A stretch of DNA of 64,000 nucleotides from Acidaminobacter sp. (GCA_009881125.1 WXFH01000037.1:62001-126000); one strand, 5' to 3'. Positions 52,128 to 61,240 are shown, numbered from the stretch's first letter. Notes: a model not told the origin generated them from the sequence alone. Numbers and translations: made by a program.

Positions 52128-53291
52128 ATGTTTATACCGGATCAAACCACAAAAGATAAATTAGAGCTTGCGATTCGCCACAGGCGTGCGCTGCATCAAA
52201 TACCAGAAGTTGGATTTCAGGAAGTTGAAACTCAGCGCTATATCCTCTCTGCCCTGAAGGTTCTCGACGGTGTCGTAGTCGAGCGCGTAGCGGAGACAGG
52301 TGTGTTAGCCTGGATCCAGGGAGAAAGTGAGAAGAGCATAGCCTTCAGAGCTGATATGGACGCCCTGGAGGTCACAGAGAAAACCGGCTTGGCCTTCGCG
52401 TCGTCCCATAAAGGCAGGATGCATGCCTGCGGACATGACGGCCATATGACTATGGCGCTGCTCTTAGCCCAGTCACTTTCTGAACAGCGCCACAGATTGA
52501 AAAAGAGCGTGCTGATTTTGTTTCAGCCTGCTGAAGAAGGTCCGGGCGGCGCTAAAGTCCTTGTAGAATCCGGGATTTTTGAAAAATACCATGTAGAGTC
52601 CATCTTTGGCTATCATCTGTTTCCGGAAGTGGCCTCTGGTCTTTTCGCGACCAGGAGCGGCCCTTTGATGGCCATGACCGGCGAGTTTGACATAGAAATT
52701 AAAGGAAAAAGCGCCCATGGTGCCATGCCTCATCTTGGAAAAGATGCTTTACTGGCTGCGTCAAGCCTCGTCTCAGTCCTGCAAAGCGTGGTCAGTCGAA
52801 ATGTCAAGCCTACCGAATCCGCAGTCCTGACAGTGGGCAAAATGTATTCCGGTGAAAAGCGCAACGTGATCGCCGGGCACGCACGACTTGAAGGGACGTT
52901 CAGAGCTTTTTCCAAAGACGTCTTTGAAACCTCCCTCGCTCGCATGCAAACTATTGTCAACGGCGTTGCCAAGGGCTATGACTGCGAGGCTGAGATCGAG
53001 GTTCGGCCCATGTACCCGCCTGTGCTCAACGATCCGGGTCTGACTGAACTGTTCATTGAAGCTGTAGGGCGAGAGAATGTTCTGGAAATAGAGCCGCAGA
53101 TGCTGGCAGAGGACTTTTCCTATTATCAGGAAGCCGTTCCGGGACTTTTTGTTTTCGTGGGATGCAGAGACGCGGCTCAAGGCCATCTGTTTGGCCTCCA
53201 CCACGAGTGCTTTAATTTTGACGAAAATGTATTGCTGAACGGTGTATCTGCCATGATTAAAGTGTTTGAAAAAGCCGGGGTTCTGATATGA
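52128..53291 (+). CDS. M20 family amidohydrolase, candidate N-acetyldiaminopimelate deacetylase
   Basis: 387 aa from the ATG at 52128 (GGGAGGG upstream). Motifs of the M20D subgroup: HRRALHQIPEVGFQE (about residue 17), FRADMDALEV (about 72) and MHACGHDGHM (about 95), with the C-terminal GLHHECFNFDE. Relatives deacylate N-acyl amino acids, and one, Bacillus DapL (YkuR), lies next to dapH and removes acetyl from N-acetyl-LL-DAP. Divergence from the dap operon here supports that role, but hippurate/IAA-type hydrolases look similar. Confidence 0.85.
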   Translation: MFIPDQTTKDKLELAIRHRRALHQIPEVGFQEVETQRYILSALKVLDGVVVERVAETGVLAWIQGESEKSIAFRADMDALEVTEKTGLAFASSHKGRMHACGHDGHMTMALLLAQSLSEQRHRLKKSVLILFQPAEEGPGGAKVLVESGIFEKYHVESIFGYHLFPEVASGLFATRSGPLMAMTGEFDIEIKGKSAHGAMPHLGKDALLAASSLVSVLQSVVSRNVKPTESAVLTVGKMYSGEKRNVIAGHARLEGTFRAFSKDVFETSLARMQTIVNGVAKGYDCEAEIEVRPMYPPVLNDPGLTELFIEAVGRENVLEIEPQMLAEDFSYYQEAVPGLFVFVGCRDAAQGHLFGLHHECFNFDENVLLNGVSAMIKVFEKAGVLI

Positions 53292-54445
53292 AGGATCAGC
53301 TTAGTTCCCATTATCCTCTGACCCCCGTCAGCTGGGCATTCCTGATCCTGGCGGCGGCATTTTTGACACTTGGGTCTATGGCCCAGTCGGCGAATTTTGA
53401 GCTGGGGGTTCTTTTTACGGAATACGGGCTGCTGGTGATCCCGCTGGTCCTGCTTGGACTCGTTTTTAAGGTGGACTTAAAGAAAGCCTTGCGGTTCAAT
53501 CCAATCCCGGTTAGAATTGGATTGAAAATTTTTGGCGCCTCTCTGTTGATGATTCCAGGGGTCGCATTTTTGAATGTCACTGTCATTGCCATTCTCATGA
53601 TGACAGTTCATTTTATTCCTCAGACTTTACCGGAAGCATCGGCCGGGACCGGTTTTCTGGTCAGTTTTTTTGTCATGGCCATCACCCCTGGGATCTGTGA
53701 GGAGCTCTTTTTCAGGGGCATGGTGATGAACGCGCTGGAGGGCCGGTTCGGATACCGGTTTGCGGCAGTTTTGAGCGCCGTCCTCTTTGGGCTGTTTCAC
53801 TTCAATCTCGCCAATCTCGTCGGCCCAATATTCCTGGGGCTGCTGTTCGGCTGGCTGGTGCAGGTGACGGGTTCCATCTACGCCGGTATGATTGGTCACG
53901 CGGTCAACAATGGCTTCGCCGTGACAATTTCCTATCTCATGACCCGGGGCCAGGAGATCAGCATGGAGACGGGGATGGATTTGACGGAATTGTTTTTGGA
54001 GAATAAGGACATGCTCATTGCAAGTCTGGCCGGTGCGGCAGGACTCCTATTTGTGATTGCTGTGCCTATGGTAGCTTTTGGGCTGATGATCTATCGCTCC
54101 ATTCGCCTGGAATATTTGAAACCCGGTGACATCCTCAAGATTTCCGGCCAACAGTTTGTCGTGACGGGCCGGCCTCTTGCTGCGACTGCGGTCGGAGACG
54201 CGCAGGCTTGGCTGTATCCTTATGATCAGGTTCCAACGCTTGAGCATTACGAGGATGCCATCAGCCTCGTGAACCTTAATGCGGTCAGAAGCGAACGACA
54301 AGTCAGACTCTCAAACCGGCACTGGGTCAAAAGCGAACGCCCGAAAATGAAATTGAAGGAAAGCCTGCCTCTTTGGAGCGGCGCAGTGCTCTATCTGGCA
54401 ATTGGGGTGTACTTGATTCTGATGTTCAGGGGGATTCTGTCATGA
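53288..54445 (+). CDS. CPBP family intramembrane metalloprotease
   Basis: 385 aa with about eight TM helices. The three Abi/CPBP catalytic motifs are present: EELFFRG (about residue 138), FGLFHFN (about 168) and IGHAVNNGFAV (about 202). A cytosolic C-terminal part (about 270-360) precedes a final TM helix. Its ATG overlaps the stop of the M20 gene, and the following methyltransferase start overlaps its stop, so the three are an operon. Substrate unknown. Confidence 0.9.
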   Translation: MKDQLSSHYPLTPVSWAFLILAAAFLTLGSMAQSANFELGVLFTEYGLLVIPLVLLGLVFKVDLKKALRFNPIPVRIGLKIFGASLLMIPGVAFLNVTVIAILMMTVHFIPQTLPEASAGTGFLVSFFVMAITPGICEELFFRGMVMNALEGRFGYRFAAVLSAVLFGLFHFNLANLVGPIFLGLLFGWLVQVTGSIYAGMIGHAVNNGFAVTISYLMTRGQEISMETGMDLTELFLENKDMLIASLAGAAGLLFVIAVPMVAFGLMIYRSIRLEYLKPGDILKISGQQFVVTGRPLAATAVGDAQAWLYPYDQVPTLEHYEDAISLVNLNAVRSERQVRLSNRHWVKSERPKMKLKESLPLWSGAVLYLAIGVYLILMFRGILS

Positions 54446-55194
54446 CGGATGCTTATTCCGGATTTGCCCTATGCTATGACGCGCTCATGTCTGAAGTGGA
54501 TTACGACGACTGGACGGAGCGGCTTCTGGAGGTTGCTTTAAAACATGGCGCAAAGCCGGCAAAAATTGCGGACCTGGCCTGCGGAACCGGAAACATCACC
54601 AACGCGCTGGCACAGCGGGGTTATGATGTCATTGGGGTAGATCTGTCGCAGCCCATGCTTTCCATTGCCCAGGACAAGGCATACGAGGCGCATCTCAAGG
54701 TCCGCTATCTGCTTCAGGATCTGGTGACGCTGAAACTGCACAGACCTGTGGATCTGCTGACCATGATCAATGACGGCATCAATTATATAGAGGGTGAGTT
54801 CCGGCTGAAGAGCGCCTTTGAGCATATGGCAGGCGCACTTGTGGCCGGAGGGCTGCTGCTGATGGAGTTCAGCACGCCTTATAAACTGGAGCACGTTTTG
54901 GGCAACACGACCATAGCTGAGAGTGATGAAGAGATTTCGATGATCTGGGAAAATGCCTATGATCCTGGTTCCAGAACGCAAACTATGCATTTGACCTTTT
55001 TTCTGAAGTGTGAGGATCAACCCAGCCTTTATGAGCGTTTTGAGGAGACCCATGTCCAGCATGCCCATGAGGCGGCAGTCCTGGCGGCTCTGGCTCACGA
55101 CTGGTTTGAAACGGTTGAAATTCTCGACAGCGAGACCATGCTGCGGCTGGGGCCGACTTCAGAACGGGCATTAATAATTTTTCGGAGGAGATAA
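54442..55194 (+). CDS. Class I SAM-dependent methyltransferase
   Basis: 250 aa from the ATG at 54442 (AGGGGG upstream), overlapping the CPBP stop by 4 nt. SAM motif I is KIADLACGTGNITNAL (about residue 39), then VIGVDLSQPMLSIA and LLTMINDGINYI. The target is unknown; relatives adjoin hslO or ribosome genes in Clostridia. hslO follows after 2 nt. Confidence 0.88.
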   Translation: MTDAYSGFALCYDALMSEVDYDDWTERLLEVALKHGAKPAKIADLACGTGNITNALAQRGYDVIGVDLSQPMLSIAQDKAYEAHLKVRYLLQDLVTLKLHRPVDLLTMINDGINYIEGEFRLKSAFEHMAGALVAGGLLLMEFSTPYKLEHVLGNTTIAESDEEISMIWENAYDPGSRTQTMHLTFFLKCEDQPSLYERFEETHVQHAHEAAVLAALAHDWFETVEILDSETMLRLGPTSERALIIFRRR

Positions 55195-55196
55195 CA

Positions 55197-56078
55197 GTGG
55201 GAAAACTATATAGAGGCATGGCAGCTGATCATGCCGTGAGATTTTTTGTGACGGACACGACGGATCTGGTGGAAGAGGCAAGAAGACTGCACCAGTTGTC
55301 ACCGGTTGCGGCCGCTTCCCTGGGAAGAGTGCTGACCGCAGCATCGCTGATGGGCATTATGCTGAAAAATGATACGGACAAACTGACCTTCCAGGTAAAG
55401 GGGAATGGGCCCCTTGGGGTACTGCTGGCAGTCTCCGACGCGACGGGTAATGTCAAGGGCTATGCAGGGCATCCTAGCGTCGAGCTCCCACCTAAGGAAA
55501 ATGGCAAGCTGGATGTAGGCACGGCCGTGGGGTCCGATGGTGAGATGATCGTGATCAAGGATTACGGCCTGAAGGAGCCTTTTGTTGGTCGGGTTAATCT
55601 GGTTTCCGGTGAAATTGCGGAAGATCTCGCAGCTTATTTCATGTATTCCGAGCAGCAGCCTTCCATAGTCTCACTTGGAGTCTTTGTTGGGGCGGACGGT
55701 AATGTTGAGCGCGCGGGCGGATTGGTGATACAGCCTATGCCCTTCGCGGATGATGCGGTCATTGACCAGCTTGAGGATTTAGCGGCCCACTTGCCGACCA
55801 TGACGGAGCTGCTGGCGGGGTCGGAGGATATGGAATCTCTGATTGCGATTGCATTAGCGGGCTTTGATACTGAGATCACGGCAGTGACTGAGAATGTGTA
55901 CCGCTGTGACTGCAGCCGAGAGAAATTTGAGCGGGGAATCATGACCCTGGGCATCAATGAAATTTCCCAGATGATTGAAGAGGATGGCAAAGCGGATGTT
56001 CACTGTCATTTTTGCAATAAAAATTATCATTTTGGTCATGATGATCTGGTGAAAATTTTAGAAATGGTAGAGATCTAA
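55197..56078 (+). CDS. hslO: Redox-regulated chaperone Hsp33
   Basis: 293 aa, GTG start after GGAGGAG. The N-terminal domain carries HQLSPVAAASLGRVLTA and GNVKGYAGHP. The C-terminal zinc centre is formed by CDCS and HCHFCNKNYHFG (Cys-X-Cys and Cys-X2-Cys). Oxidation releases zinc and turns it into a holdase for unfolded proteins in the cytosol. Last gene of the run beginning at 52128. Confidence 0.96.
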   Translation: MGKLYRGMAADHAVRFFVTDTTDLVEEARRLHQLSPVAAASLGRVLTAASLMGIMLKNDTDKLTFQVKGNGPLGVLLAVSDATGNVKGYAGHPSVELPPKENGKLDVGTAVGSDGEMIVIKDYGLKEPFVGRVNLVSGEIAEDLAAYFMYSEQQPSIVSLGVFVGADGNVERAGGLVIQPMPFADDAVIDQLEDLAAHLPTMTELLAGSEDMESLIAIALAGFDTEITAVTENVYRCDCSREKFERGIMTLGINEISQMIEEDGKADVHCHFCNKNYHFGHDDLVKILEMVEI

Positions 56079-56165
56079 CCGAGGTTTCAAGGAAGGCAGC
56101 CATGGATCAATTTAAGCCATTTCACAGTGCTAAGTAAAAAAACGAAAGAAAAACAATTTAACGTC

Positions 56166-56195
56166 TTGACAATATAAAGGTGCATGCGCTAATAT
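56166..56195 (+). promoter_or_regulatory. tRNA-Gly promoter
   Basis: TTGACA (56166-56171) and TAATAT (56190-56195), spacer 18 nt, 22 nt before the tRNA. Confidence 0.7.
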
Positions 56196-56217
56196 GGTTC
56201 TTGGCAATACGTTGTAA

Positions 56218-56292
56218 GCGGAAGTGGCTCAGAGGTAGAGCATCGCCTTGCCAAGGCGAGGGTCGCGAGTTCGAATCTCGTCTTCCGCTCCA
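56218..56292 (+). tRNA. tRNA-Gly (GCC)
   Basis: 75 nt including encoded CCA. Acceptor stem GCGGAAG/CTTCCGC, D-arm GGCTCAGAGGTAGAGC, anticodon loop CTTGCCAA with anticodon GCC, T-arm GAGTTCGAATCTC. All stems pair. Confidence 0.97.
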
Positions 56293-56306
56293 AATTAGTT
56301 CGTGAA

Positions 56307-56338
56307 TGCACCAGCTCGTGAGGGCTGGTGCTTTTGTT
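56307..56338 (+). terminator. Terminator after tRNA-Gly
   Basis: GCACCAGC pairs with GCTGGTGC, followed by TTTTGTTTA. Confidence 0.85.
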
Positions 56339-56375
56339 TATATTTTTGAAGATAACAAGACCTGGAGGTGACACA

Positions 56376-56795
56376 TTGAAAATCTTTGGAGAAGTTGAAC
56401 CTCACGTCAATTATGTTTACCGTCCAGGCGCCTACGGATTATTGACCAGAGAAGGGCAAGTGGGTGTGGTAAAGGCACCCCTCGGATATTTTCTGATTGG
56501 CGGCGGCATTGAGCCAGAGGAGACGGATGAAGCCTGTCTGATCCGGGAAGGCCTTGAAGAAGCGGGCTGCATGCTCTCGGTAGGGGAGTTTCTTGAAACT
56601 GTGGACGAATATGTGATCGTCAAAGGCACAGAGATGGCCTATCATAAGCGCATCACAGCCTATAGAACGGAAATTGTGTCCTGCGGCCACGCGCAGCTGG
56701 AAACGGATCATCAGCTGATCTGGATGGATAAAGCCGCAGCAATAGAGGTCATGTATTTGAAAGGTCAGGCCTATTTAATAGAAACTTATGTATAG
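56376..56795 (+). CDS. Nudix hydrolase
   Basis: 139 aa from the TTG at 56376, with GGAGGTGA 6 nt upstream. The Nudix box runs from GGGIEPEETDEACL into IREGLEEAG (about residues 48-71), with all required Gly, Glu and Arg residues. The fold hydrolyses a nucleoside diphosphate linked to another moiety; the substrate cannot be told. The DUF445 gene follows after 21 nt. Confidence 0.9.
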   Translation: MKIFGEVEPHVNYVYRPGAYGLLTREGQVGVVKAPLGYFLIGGGIEPEETDEACLIREGLEEAGCMLSVGEFLETVDEYVIVKGTEMAYHKRITAYRTEIVSCGHAQLETDHQLIWMDKAAAIEVMYLKGQAYLIETYV

Positions 56796-56816
56796 AGCAT
56801 CAGGAGGCAGTTTGTC

Positions 56817-57419
56817 ATGATATTGAAATTGGCCATAATGGCGCTGATTGGCGCGTTAATTGGGTGGGCTACGAACTGGCTTGCCATCAAACTCTTGTTC
56901 AGACCTTATGAACCCTATAAAGTCCCGCTTCTTCCTTTGACCTTCCAGGGGCTGATGCCGAAGCGACGCCACGAAATTGCCCGCAATGTAGGTCAGACAG
57001 TGGAACGCGAACTGGTCACCGTTGAGGAAATAGTAGATAAAATGATTGAAGATCTGGATAAAGAAGAAATCGTCCGGATGGTGAAAACTAGAGTGACACA
57101 GATTGCGGAACAAAAAATGCCGTCCATTATTCCAGGCGCTTTCAGAGGCATGATTTTTAAGTATATTGAGGAAGCCATTGATGAGAACGCTGACGCGGCC
57201 ATTACCGAAATCAGCGAACAGGTGGTACACCGTGCCGCAGAAAAAGTCAGTATCGGGACGCTGGTTGAAGAAAAAATAAACGACTTTGATTTTAGAAAGA
57301 TAGAAGCGATCGTCTTTGATGTCGCCAGCAAAGAACTCCGTCATATCGAATGGCTTGGCGGTGTGATAGGCTTTGTCATAGGTCTGCTCCAGGGAAGTCT
57401 GGTTCTGTTTGTCTTGTAG
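56817..57419 (+). CDS. DUF445 family membrane protein
   Basis: 200 aa. A TM helix at the start (LAIMALIGALIGWATNWLAI, continuing KLLFRPYEPYK) and one at the very end (VIGFVIGLLQGSLVLFVL) flank a charged helical middle (about 50-175). The N-terminal motif and GLMPKRRHEIARNVG match the YheB/DUF445 family. Half the length of some relatives. Function unknown. Confidence 0.85.
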   Translation: MILKLAIMALIGALIGWATNWLAIKLLFRPYEPYKVPLLPLTFQGLMPKRRHEIARNVGQTVERELVTVEEIVDKMIEDLDKEEIVRMVKTRVTQIAEQKMPSIIPGAFRGMIFKYIEEAIDENADAAITEISEQVVHRAAEKVSIGTLVEEKINDFDFRKIEAIVFDVASKELRHIEWLGGVIGFVIGLLQGSLVLFVL

Positions 57420-57430
57420 ACAACTTTGTC

Positions 57431-57459
57431 TTGACAACACTTCTCAACAGGCGTAACAT
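57431..57459 (+). promoter_or_regulatory. thrS promoter
   Basis: TTGACA (57431-57436) and TAACAT (57454-57459), spacer 17 nt, directly before the T-box. Confidence 0.8.
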
Positions 57460-57464
57460 TAGAT

Positions 57465-57752
57465 AAGAAAATCAGGTTGCGATGAGGAAGACGAGTACTT
57501 TTCAGGACCCCTTCAGAGAGCGGATGCCTTGGCTGTGAGCATTCGCGGGCAGGACTGTCAGGGAACACTAACTTCCGAGCACCGTCCAATTAGGTCGTTT
57601 CCAGAACCGAAAAGATGGCGTATGCCGCGTTAAGGCAGATCGAGCTGGCCCGTCTTGCTGTATGCGGGCAACTTGGGTGGAACCGCGAGTAACTCTCGTC
57701 CCATGACTGATGTTTGTTTTCAATCATCTTTCCATGCGACCGGAGTTTTTTT
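57465..57752 (+). ncRNA. T-box leader, threonine specifier
   Basis: AGTA motif (GACGAGTACT, about 57503), AGAGAG distal element, specifier ACT (Thr) at 57567-57569 in GGGAACACTAAC, and the conserved core TTGGGTGGAACCGCG (about 57673-57687). The terminator pairs CTCTCGTCCCATG with CATGCGACCGGAG and is followed by seven Ts. Uncharged tRNA-Thr should induce thrS. The gap to the start codon contains the recurring motif ACCATCGGCTAAAA (57814-57827). Confidence 0.93.
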
Positions 57753-57870
57753 ATTTACAAAATTTTGAAACTTCGCGACTAAAAGTAAATCGCTTGGGGT
57801 TTGGGGATTGAATACCATCGGCTAAAATTTTCTTATGAATTTATTTGAAATCTTGAAGGAGGTAACAAAA

Positions 57871-59787
57871 ATGGCAAAAGTTAAATTGACGCTTAAGGAC
57901 GGCTCAGTCCGTGAAGTTGAACAAGGGACGACGCTGTTTGAAGTCGCTAAGGAAATCAGCGGCCGCCTGGCAAAGGAAGGCTTGGTGGGCACTGTTAACG
58001 GCAACGTGGTCGACATGTTTTACAAGCTTGAGGAAGACGCAGAAATTGAGATCTTGAAATTTGAGGAAGAGGATGGCGAAGACGCATTCCGTCATACGTC
58101 CTCCCACATTTTAGCCCAGGCGGTTCAGAGATTGTTCCCTGGAACTCAGCTCGCTATAGGACCTGCCATTGACAACGGATTCTACTATGATTTCGATTCC
58201 GAGCACGTTTTTACGGAAGAGGATTTTGCGCTGATCGAAGAGGAAATGAAGAAAATTGTCAAGGAAGCCTATGAGATTGAACGATTTGAGCTTCCCAGGG
58301 ATGAAGCGGTCAAGTATATGGAGGAAAAGGGCGAGCCGTACAAGGTGGAGCTGATCCGGGACCTTCCTGAAGACGAAATCATCTCCTTCTACAAACAGGG
58401 TGAGTTTGTTGACCTGTGCGCCGGTCCTCACGTTCCTGCTACGGACAGAGTCAAGGCCATTAAAGTCCTGAGTGTCGCAGGCGCTTACTGGCGCGGGGAT
58501 TCCAGCCGCAAGATGCTGCAGCGCGTGTATGGGACGTCTTTCCCTAAAGCCAGCCAGCTCGAAGAGTACATCACTCGCCTCGAAGAAGCGAAGAAACGCG
58601 ACCACCGCAAGCTCGGAAAAGAACTCAAACTGTTCGCCCTGCTTGAGGAAGGACCAGGCTTCCCGTTCATCCTGCCAAAGGGCATGGTTGTCAAGAACGA
58701 ACTGATGAAATACTGGAGAGATGTCCACGACCGCGCCGGCTATGTGGAGATTGAGACGCCAATCATGCTGAACCACCACCTCTGGGAGACTTCGGGACAC
58801 TGGTACCATTATCGCGACAACATGTATACGCTGACTATTGATGAAGAGGATTTCGCGGTTAAGCCTATGAACTGCCCGGGCAGCATGCTCGTTTACAAAA
58901 CGGAAATGCGCTCCTACAAGGATTTTCCACTCCGCGTGGGTGAGGTAGGCCGTGTTCACAGACACGAGCTTTCCGGAGCCCTTCACGGGCTGATGCGCGT
59001 TAGAGCGTTCACCCAGGACGACGCGCACATCTACATGCTGCCTGAGCAAATCAAGGATGAAATTAAAAATGTCGCGCATCTCGTCGATGAGGTGTATACG
59101 CAGTTTGGCTTCAAATACCACGTAGAACTTTCCACGCGGCCGGAGGATTCAATGGGTTCGGAAGAGGAATGGGACTATGCGGAGACGGCGCTCAAGGCAG
59201 CGCTTGAAGAAGCGGGCATGAAATACAAGCTCAATCCGGGAGATGGCGCTTTCTACGGCCCAAAAATTGACTTCCATCTTGAGGACTGCATTGGCAGAAC
59301 GTGGCAGTGCGGCACGATCCAGCTGGACATGCAGATGCCGCAGCGCTTTGATCTGACGTATATTGGCAGAGACGGCGAGCGTCACAGACCAGTCATGATC
59401 CACCGTGTCGTTTACGGGTCTATTGAACGCTTCATGGGCATTTTGATCGAGCACTTCGCGGGCAAGTTCCCTACATGGCTCTCTCCGGTTCATGTCAAAA
59501 TCCTTCCGGTTGCGTCACGTCACGCGGAATACGGGGAATCCATCATGAAGACTCTGAAGGCGAAAGGCCTCAGAGTAGAGCTGGATGACCGAAGCGAGAA
59601 GGTTGGCTACAAGATTCGCGAAGCTCAGCTTGAAAAAGTTCCTTATATGCTGGTCGTCGGTGATAAAGAGGTTGAAGATGGAAATCTTTCTGTCCGCTCC
59701 AGAGACCGCGGCGAGCTTGGCGTCTTCAGTGTCACTGATTTCGCTGATTTGGTGGCGGCTGAGGTCTCGGAAAGAAAATTCTATTAA
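57871..59787 (+). CDS. thrS: Threonyl-tRNA synthetase
   Basis: 638 aa from the ATG at 57871, preceded by AAGGAGGTAAC. N-terminal TGS domain (about 1-62), editing domain with HTSSHILAQAV (about 74) and FVDLCAGPHV, then the class II core: motif 1 near MLNHHLWETSGHW, KPMNCPGSML, motif 2 GEVGRVHRHELSGALHGL, motif 3 region HRVVYGSIERF, and the C-terminal anticodon-binding domain. It charges tRNA-Thr and is controlled by the T-box. Confidence 0.97.
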   Translation: MAKVKLTLKDGSVREVEQGTTLFEVAKEISGRLAKEGLVGTVNGNVVDMFYKLEEDAEIEILKFEEEDGEDAFRHTSSHILAQAVQRLFPGTQLAIGPAIDNGFYYDFDSEHVFTEEDFALIEEEMKKIVKEAYEIERFELPRDEAVKYMEEKGEPYKVELIRDLPEDEIISFYKQGEFVDLCAGPHVPATDRVKAIKVLSVAGAYWRGDSSRKMLQRVYGTSFPKASQLEEYITRLEEAKKRDHRKLGKELKLFALLEEGPGFPFILPKGMVVKNELMKYWRDVHDRAGYVEIETPIMLNHHLWETSGHWYHYRDNMYTLTIDEEDFAVKPMNCPGSMLVYKTEMRSYKDFPLRVGEVGRVHRHELSGALHGLMRVRAFTQDDAHIYMLPEQIKDEIKNVAHLVDEVYTQFGFKYHVELSTRPEDSMGSEEEWDYAETALKAALEEAGMKYKLNPGDGAFYGPKIDFHLEDCIGRTWQCGTIQLDMQMPQRFDLTYIGRDGERHRPVMIHRVVYGSIERFMGILIEHFAGKFPTWLSPVHVKILPVASRHAEYGESIMKTLKAKGLRVELDDRSEKVGYKIREAQLEKVPYMLVVGDKEVEDGNLSVRSRDRGELGVFSVTDFADLVAAEVSERKFY

Positions 59788-59793
59788 TCGTGC

Positions 59794-59823
59794 TTGACAC
59801 GTCCCCATAGGACGTGATATGAT
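59794..59823 (+). promoter_or_regulatory. infC operon promoter
   Basis: TTGACA (59794-59799) and TATGAT (59818-59823), spacer 18 nt. Confidence 0.75.
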
Positions 59824-59999
59824 ACGACTGTTGTTAATCAAGAAGAAGCTCGCTTCTCACCCGGCTGCATTGGCACGCCTGGGTTCATAAAAGACACACA
59901 GTTGACGTTTGGGCTCAAGTTGGGCCTGGATGATTCTTGTCTTTTAAGCGGGTTTCTTACTTGGAAACCCGCTTTATTTTTTCAGGAGGTGCGAGGAAC
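59824..59999 (+). ncRNA. infC-rpmI-rplT leader with attenuator (L20-leader-like)
   Basis: A 176-nt untranslated leader ends in a terminator: AAGCGGGTTTC (59946-59956) with GAAACCCGCTT (59964-59974), then TATTTTTTC. In Bacillota this position carries the L20 autoregulatory leader, in which L20 binding promotes termination; the position and hairpin fit, but the rRNA-mimic site was not verified. Confidence 0.7.
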
Positions 60000-60509
60000 A
60001 TTAACAAAAAGACTGAGATCAATGAAGCCATACGTGACCGCGAGCTCCGAGTTATCGGTGAGGATGGGGAACAGTTCGGCATAATGTCCGCCAAGGAAGC
60101 CTTGGAACTGGCAGCCGAGAAAAAGCTCGATCTGGTCAAGATTGCGCCGCAAGCTGTACCGCCAGTCTGCAGAATCATGGACTATGGCAAACACAAGTAC
60201 GAAATGTCAAAGCGCGACAAAGAAGCACGCAAAAAGCAAAAGACGGTAGAAATTAAAGAGGTTAGACTTGGCCTTAACATCGAGGAGCACGACCTCGAAA
60301 CAAAAGCCAAGAACGCTGAAAAGTTCCTTCAAAAGGGCGACAAGGTCAAGGTTTCACTCAGATTCCGCGGCCGTGAAATGGGGCATGCACACCTTGGAGA
60401 AGCCGTCATCAAACACTTTGCTGAAATGATTGCTGACAGCGGAGATATCGAGAAGAAGCCGTCCCTCGAGGGACGTACTCTCGTAGCGATATTTACACCT
60501 AAAAAATAA
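60000..60509 (+). CDS. infC: Translation initiation factor IF-3, ATT start
   Basis: 169 aa. The ATT at 60000 follows AGGAGGTGCG at normal spacing and begins the conserved region NKKTEINEAIRDRELRVIG; the earlier in-frame start at 59937 lies inside the terminator and is implausible. ATT/AUU starts are a known autoregulatory feature of infC. PVCRIMDYGKHKYE and the C-terminal RFRGREMGHAHLG are the family signatures. IF-3 binds the 30S subunit and checks start codons. First gene of infC-rpmI-rplT. Confidence 0.94.
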   Translation: MNKKTEINEAIRDRELRVIGEDGEQFGIMSAKEALELAAEKKLDLVKIAPQAVPPVCRIMDYGKHKYEMSKRDKEARKKQKTVEIKEVRLGLNIEEHDLETKAKNAEKFLQKGDKVKVSLRFRGREMGHAHLGEAVIKHFAEMIADSGDIEKKPSLEGRTLVAIFTPKK

Positions 60510-60537
60510 TTTGTTGATTTGAAGGGAGGAAACGAGC

Positions 60538-60735
60538 ATGCCAAAGATGAAGACACACAGAGGCTTGGCAAAGCGCGTTAAAGTAACTGGTAGCGGTGGA
60601 CTGAAGCGGTCCCATTCACACACGAGCCATATCCTGACTAAGAAGACGCCTAAGAGAAAGCGTAATCTCAGAAAAGCAACCATGGTTTCCAAAAGCGACA
60701 TGAAGCGTATTAAAACGCTGTTGCCTTATTCTTAA
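60538..60735 (+). CDS. rpmI: Ribosomal protein bL35
   Basis: 65 aa, very basic, starting [20 protein letters not shown] with [19 protein letters not shown]; normal length. RBS AAGGGAGG. Structural protein of the 50S subunit, 28 nt after infC and 19 nt before rplT. Confidence 0.97.
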   Translation: MPKMKTHRGLAKRVKVTGSGGLKRSHSHTSHILTKKTPKRKRNLRKATMVSKSDMKRIKTLLPYS

Positions 60736-60754
60736 GATCAGGAGGATTTAAATA

Positions 60755-61114
60755 ATGGCTAGAGTTAAAAAGGCGTTAAACGCCAAGAAAAAACATAAAA
60801 AAGTTCTCAAACTGACCAAGGGTTTCTACGGCCAAAAGAGCAAAGTCTTCAGAGCGGCTAATCCTGCAATGATGCGTTCCCTTCGTTCTTCTTATGTTGG
60901 AAGAAAGAACCGCAAGAGAGATTTCAGAAAACTTTGGATCGCTCGTATCAATGCAGCTACTCGCCTCAGCGGCATGAGCTACAGCAGATTCATGAACGGT
61001 CTTAAAGTTGCCAACATTCAGATCAACCGCAAGATGCTTTCTGAAATGGCAATCCATGATCCGGCTGGCTTCGCTAAGCTGGTTGAGACTGCGAAAGCAA
61101 GCCTCGCGAAGTAA
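60755..61114 (+). CDS. rplT: Ribosomal protein bL20
   Basis: 119 aa. [19 protein letters not shown] and [20 protein letters not shown] are the bL20 signatures; usual length 117-119. RBS CAGGAGG. Binds 23S rRNA early in 50S assembly and, in Bacillota, represses its own operon through the leader. Confidence 0.97.
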   Translation: MARVKKALNAKKKHKKVLKLTKGFYGQKSKVFRAANPAMMRSLRSSYVGRKNRKRDFRKLWIARINAATRLSGMSYSRFMNGLKVANIQINRKMLSEMAIHDPAGFAKLVETAKASLAK

Positions 61115-61146
61115 TTTTCGCGGCTGAAGTTAGAATTAAAAAGACA

Positions 61147-61208
61147 AACTGTCTGCATCAGCAGACAGTTGGACCAAAAGCCACTGCGTTTGCGCGGTGG
61201 CTTTTGTT
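61147..61208 (+). terminator. Double hairpin terminator after rplT
   Basis: A first hairpin AACTGTCTGC/GCAGACAGTT (61147-61170) is followed by AAAAGCCACTGCG/CGCGGTGGCTTTT (61177-61205) with a T-rich tail. The second is the likely terminator. Confidence 0.85.
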
Positions 61209-61240
61209 ATGGTGGATGAAAATGGAAGGAAGCGGGGGTC

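Noticed and set aside
58111..59121. Minus-strand ORF of 336 codons within thrS
   Set aside because: Antisense shadow of a highly conserved synthetase gene; no RBS.
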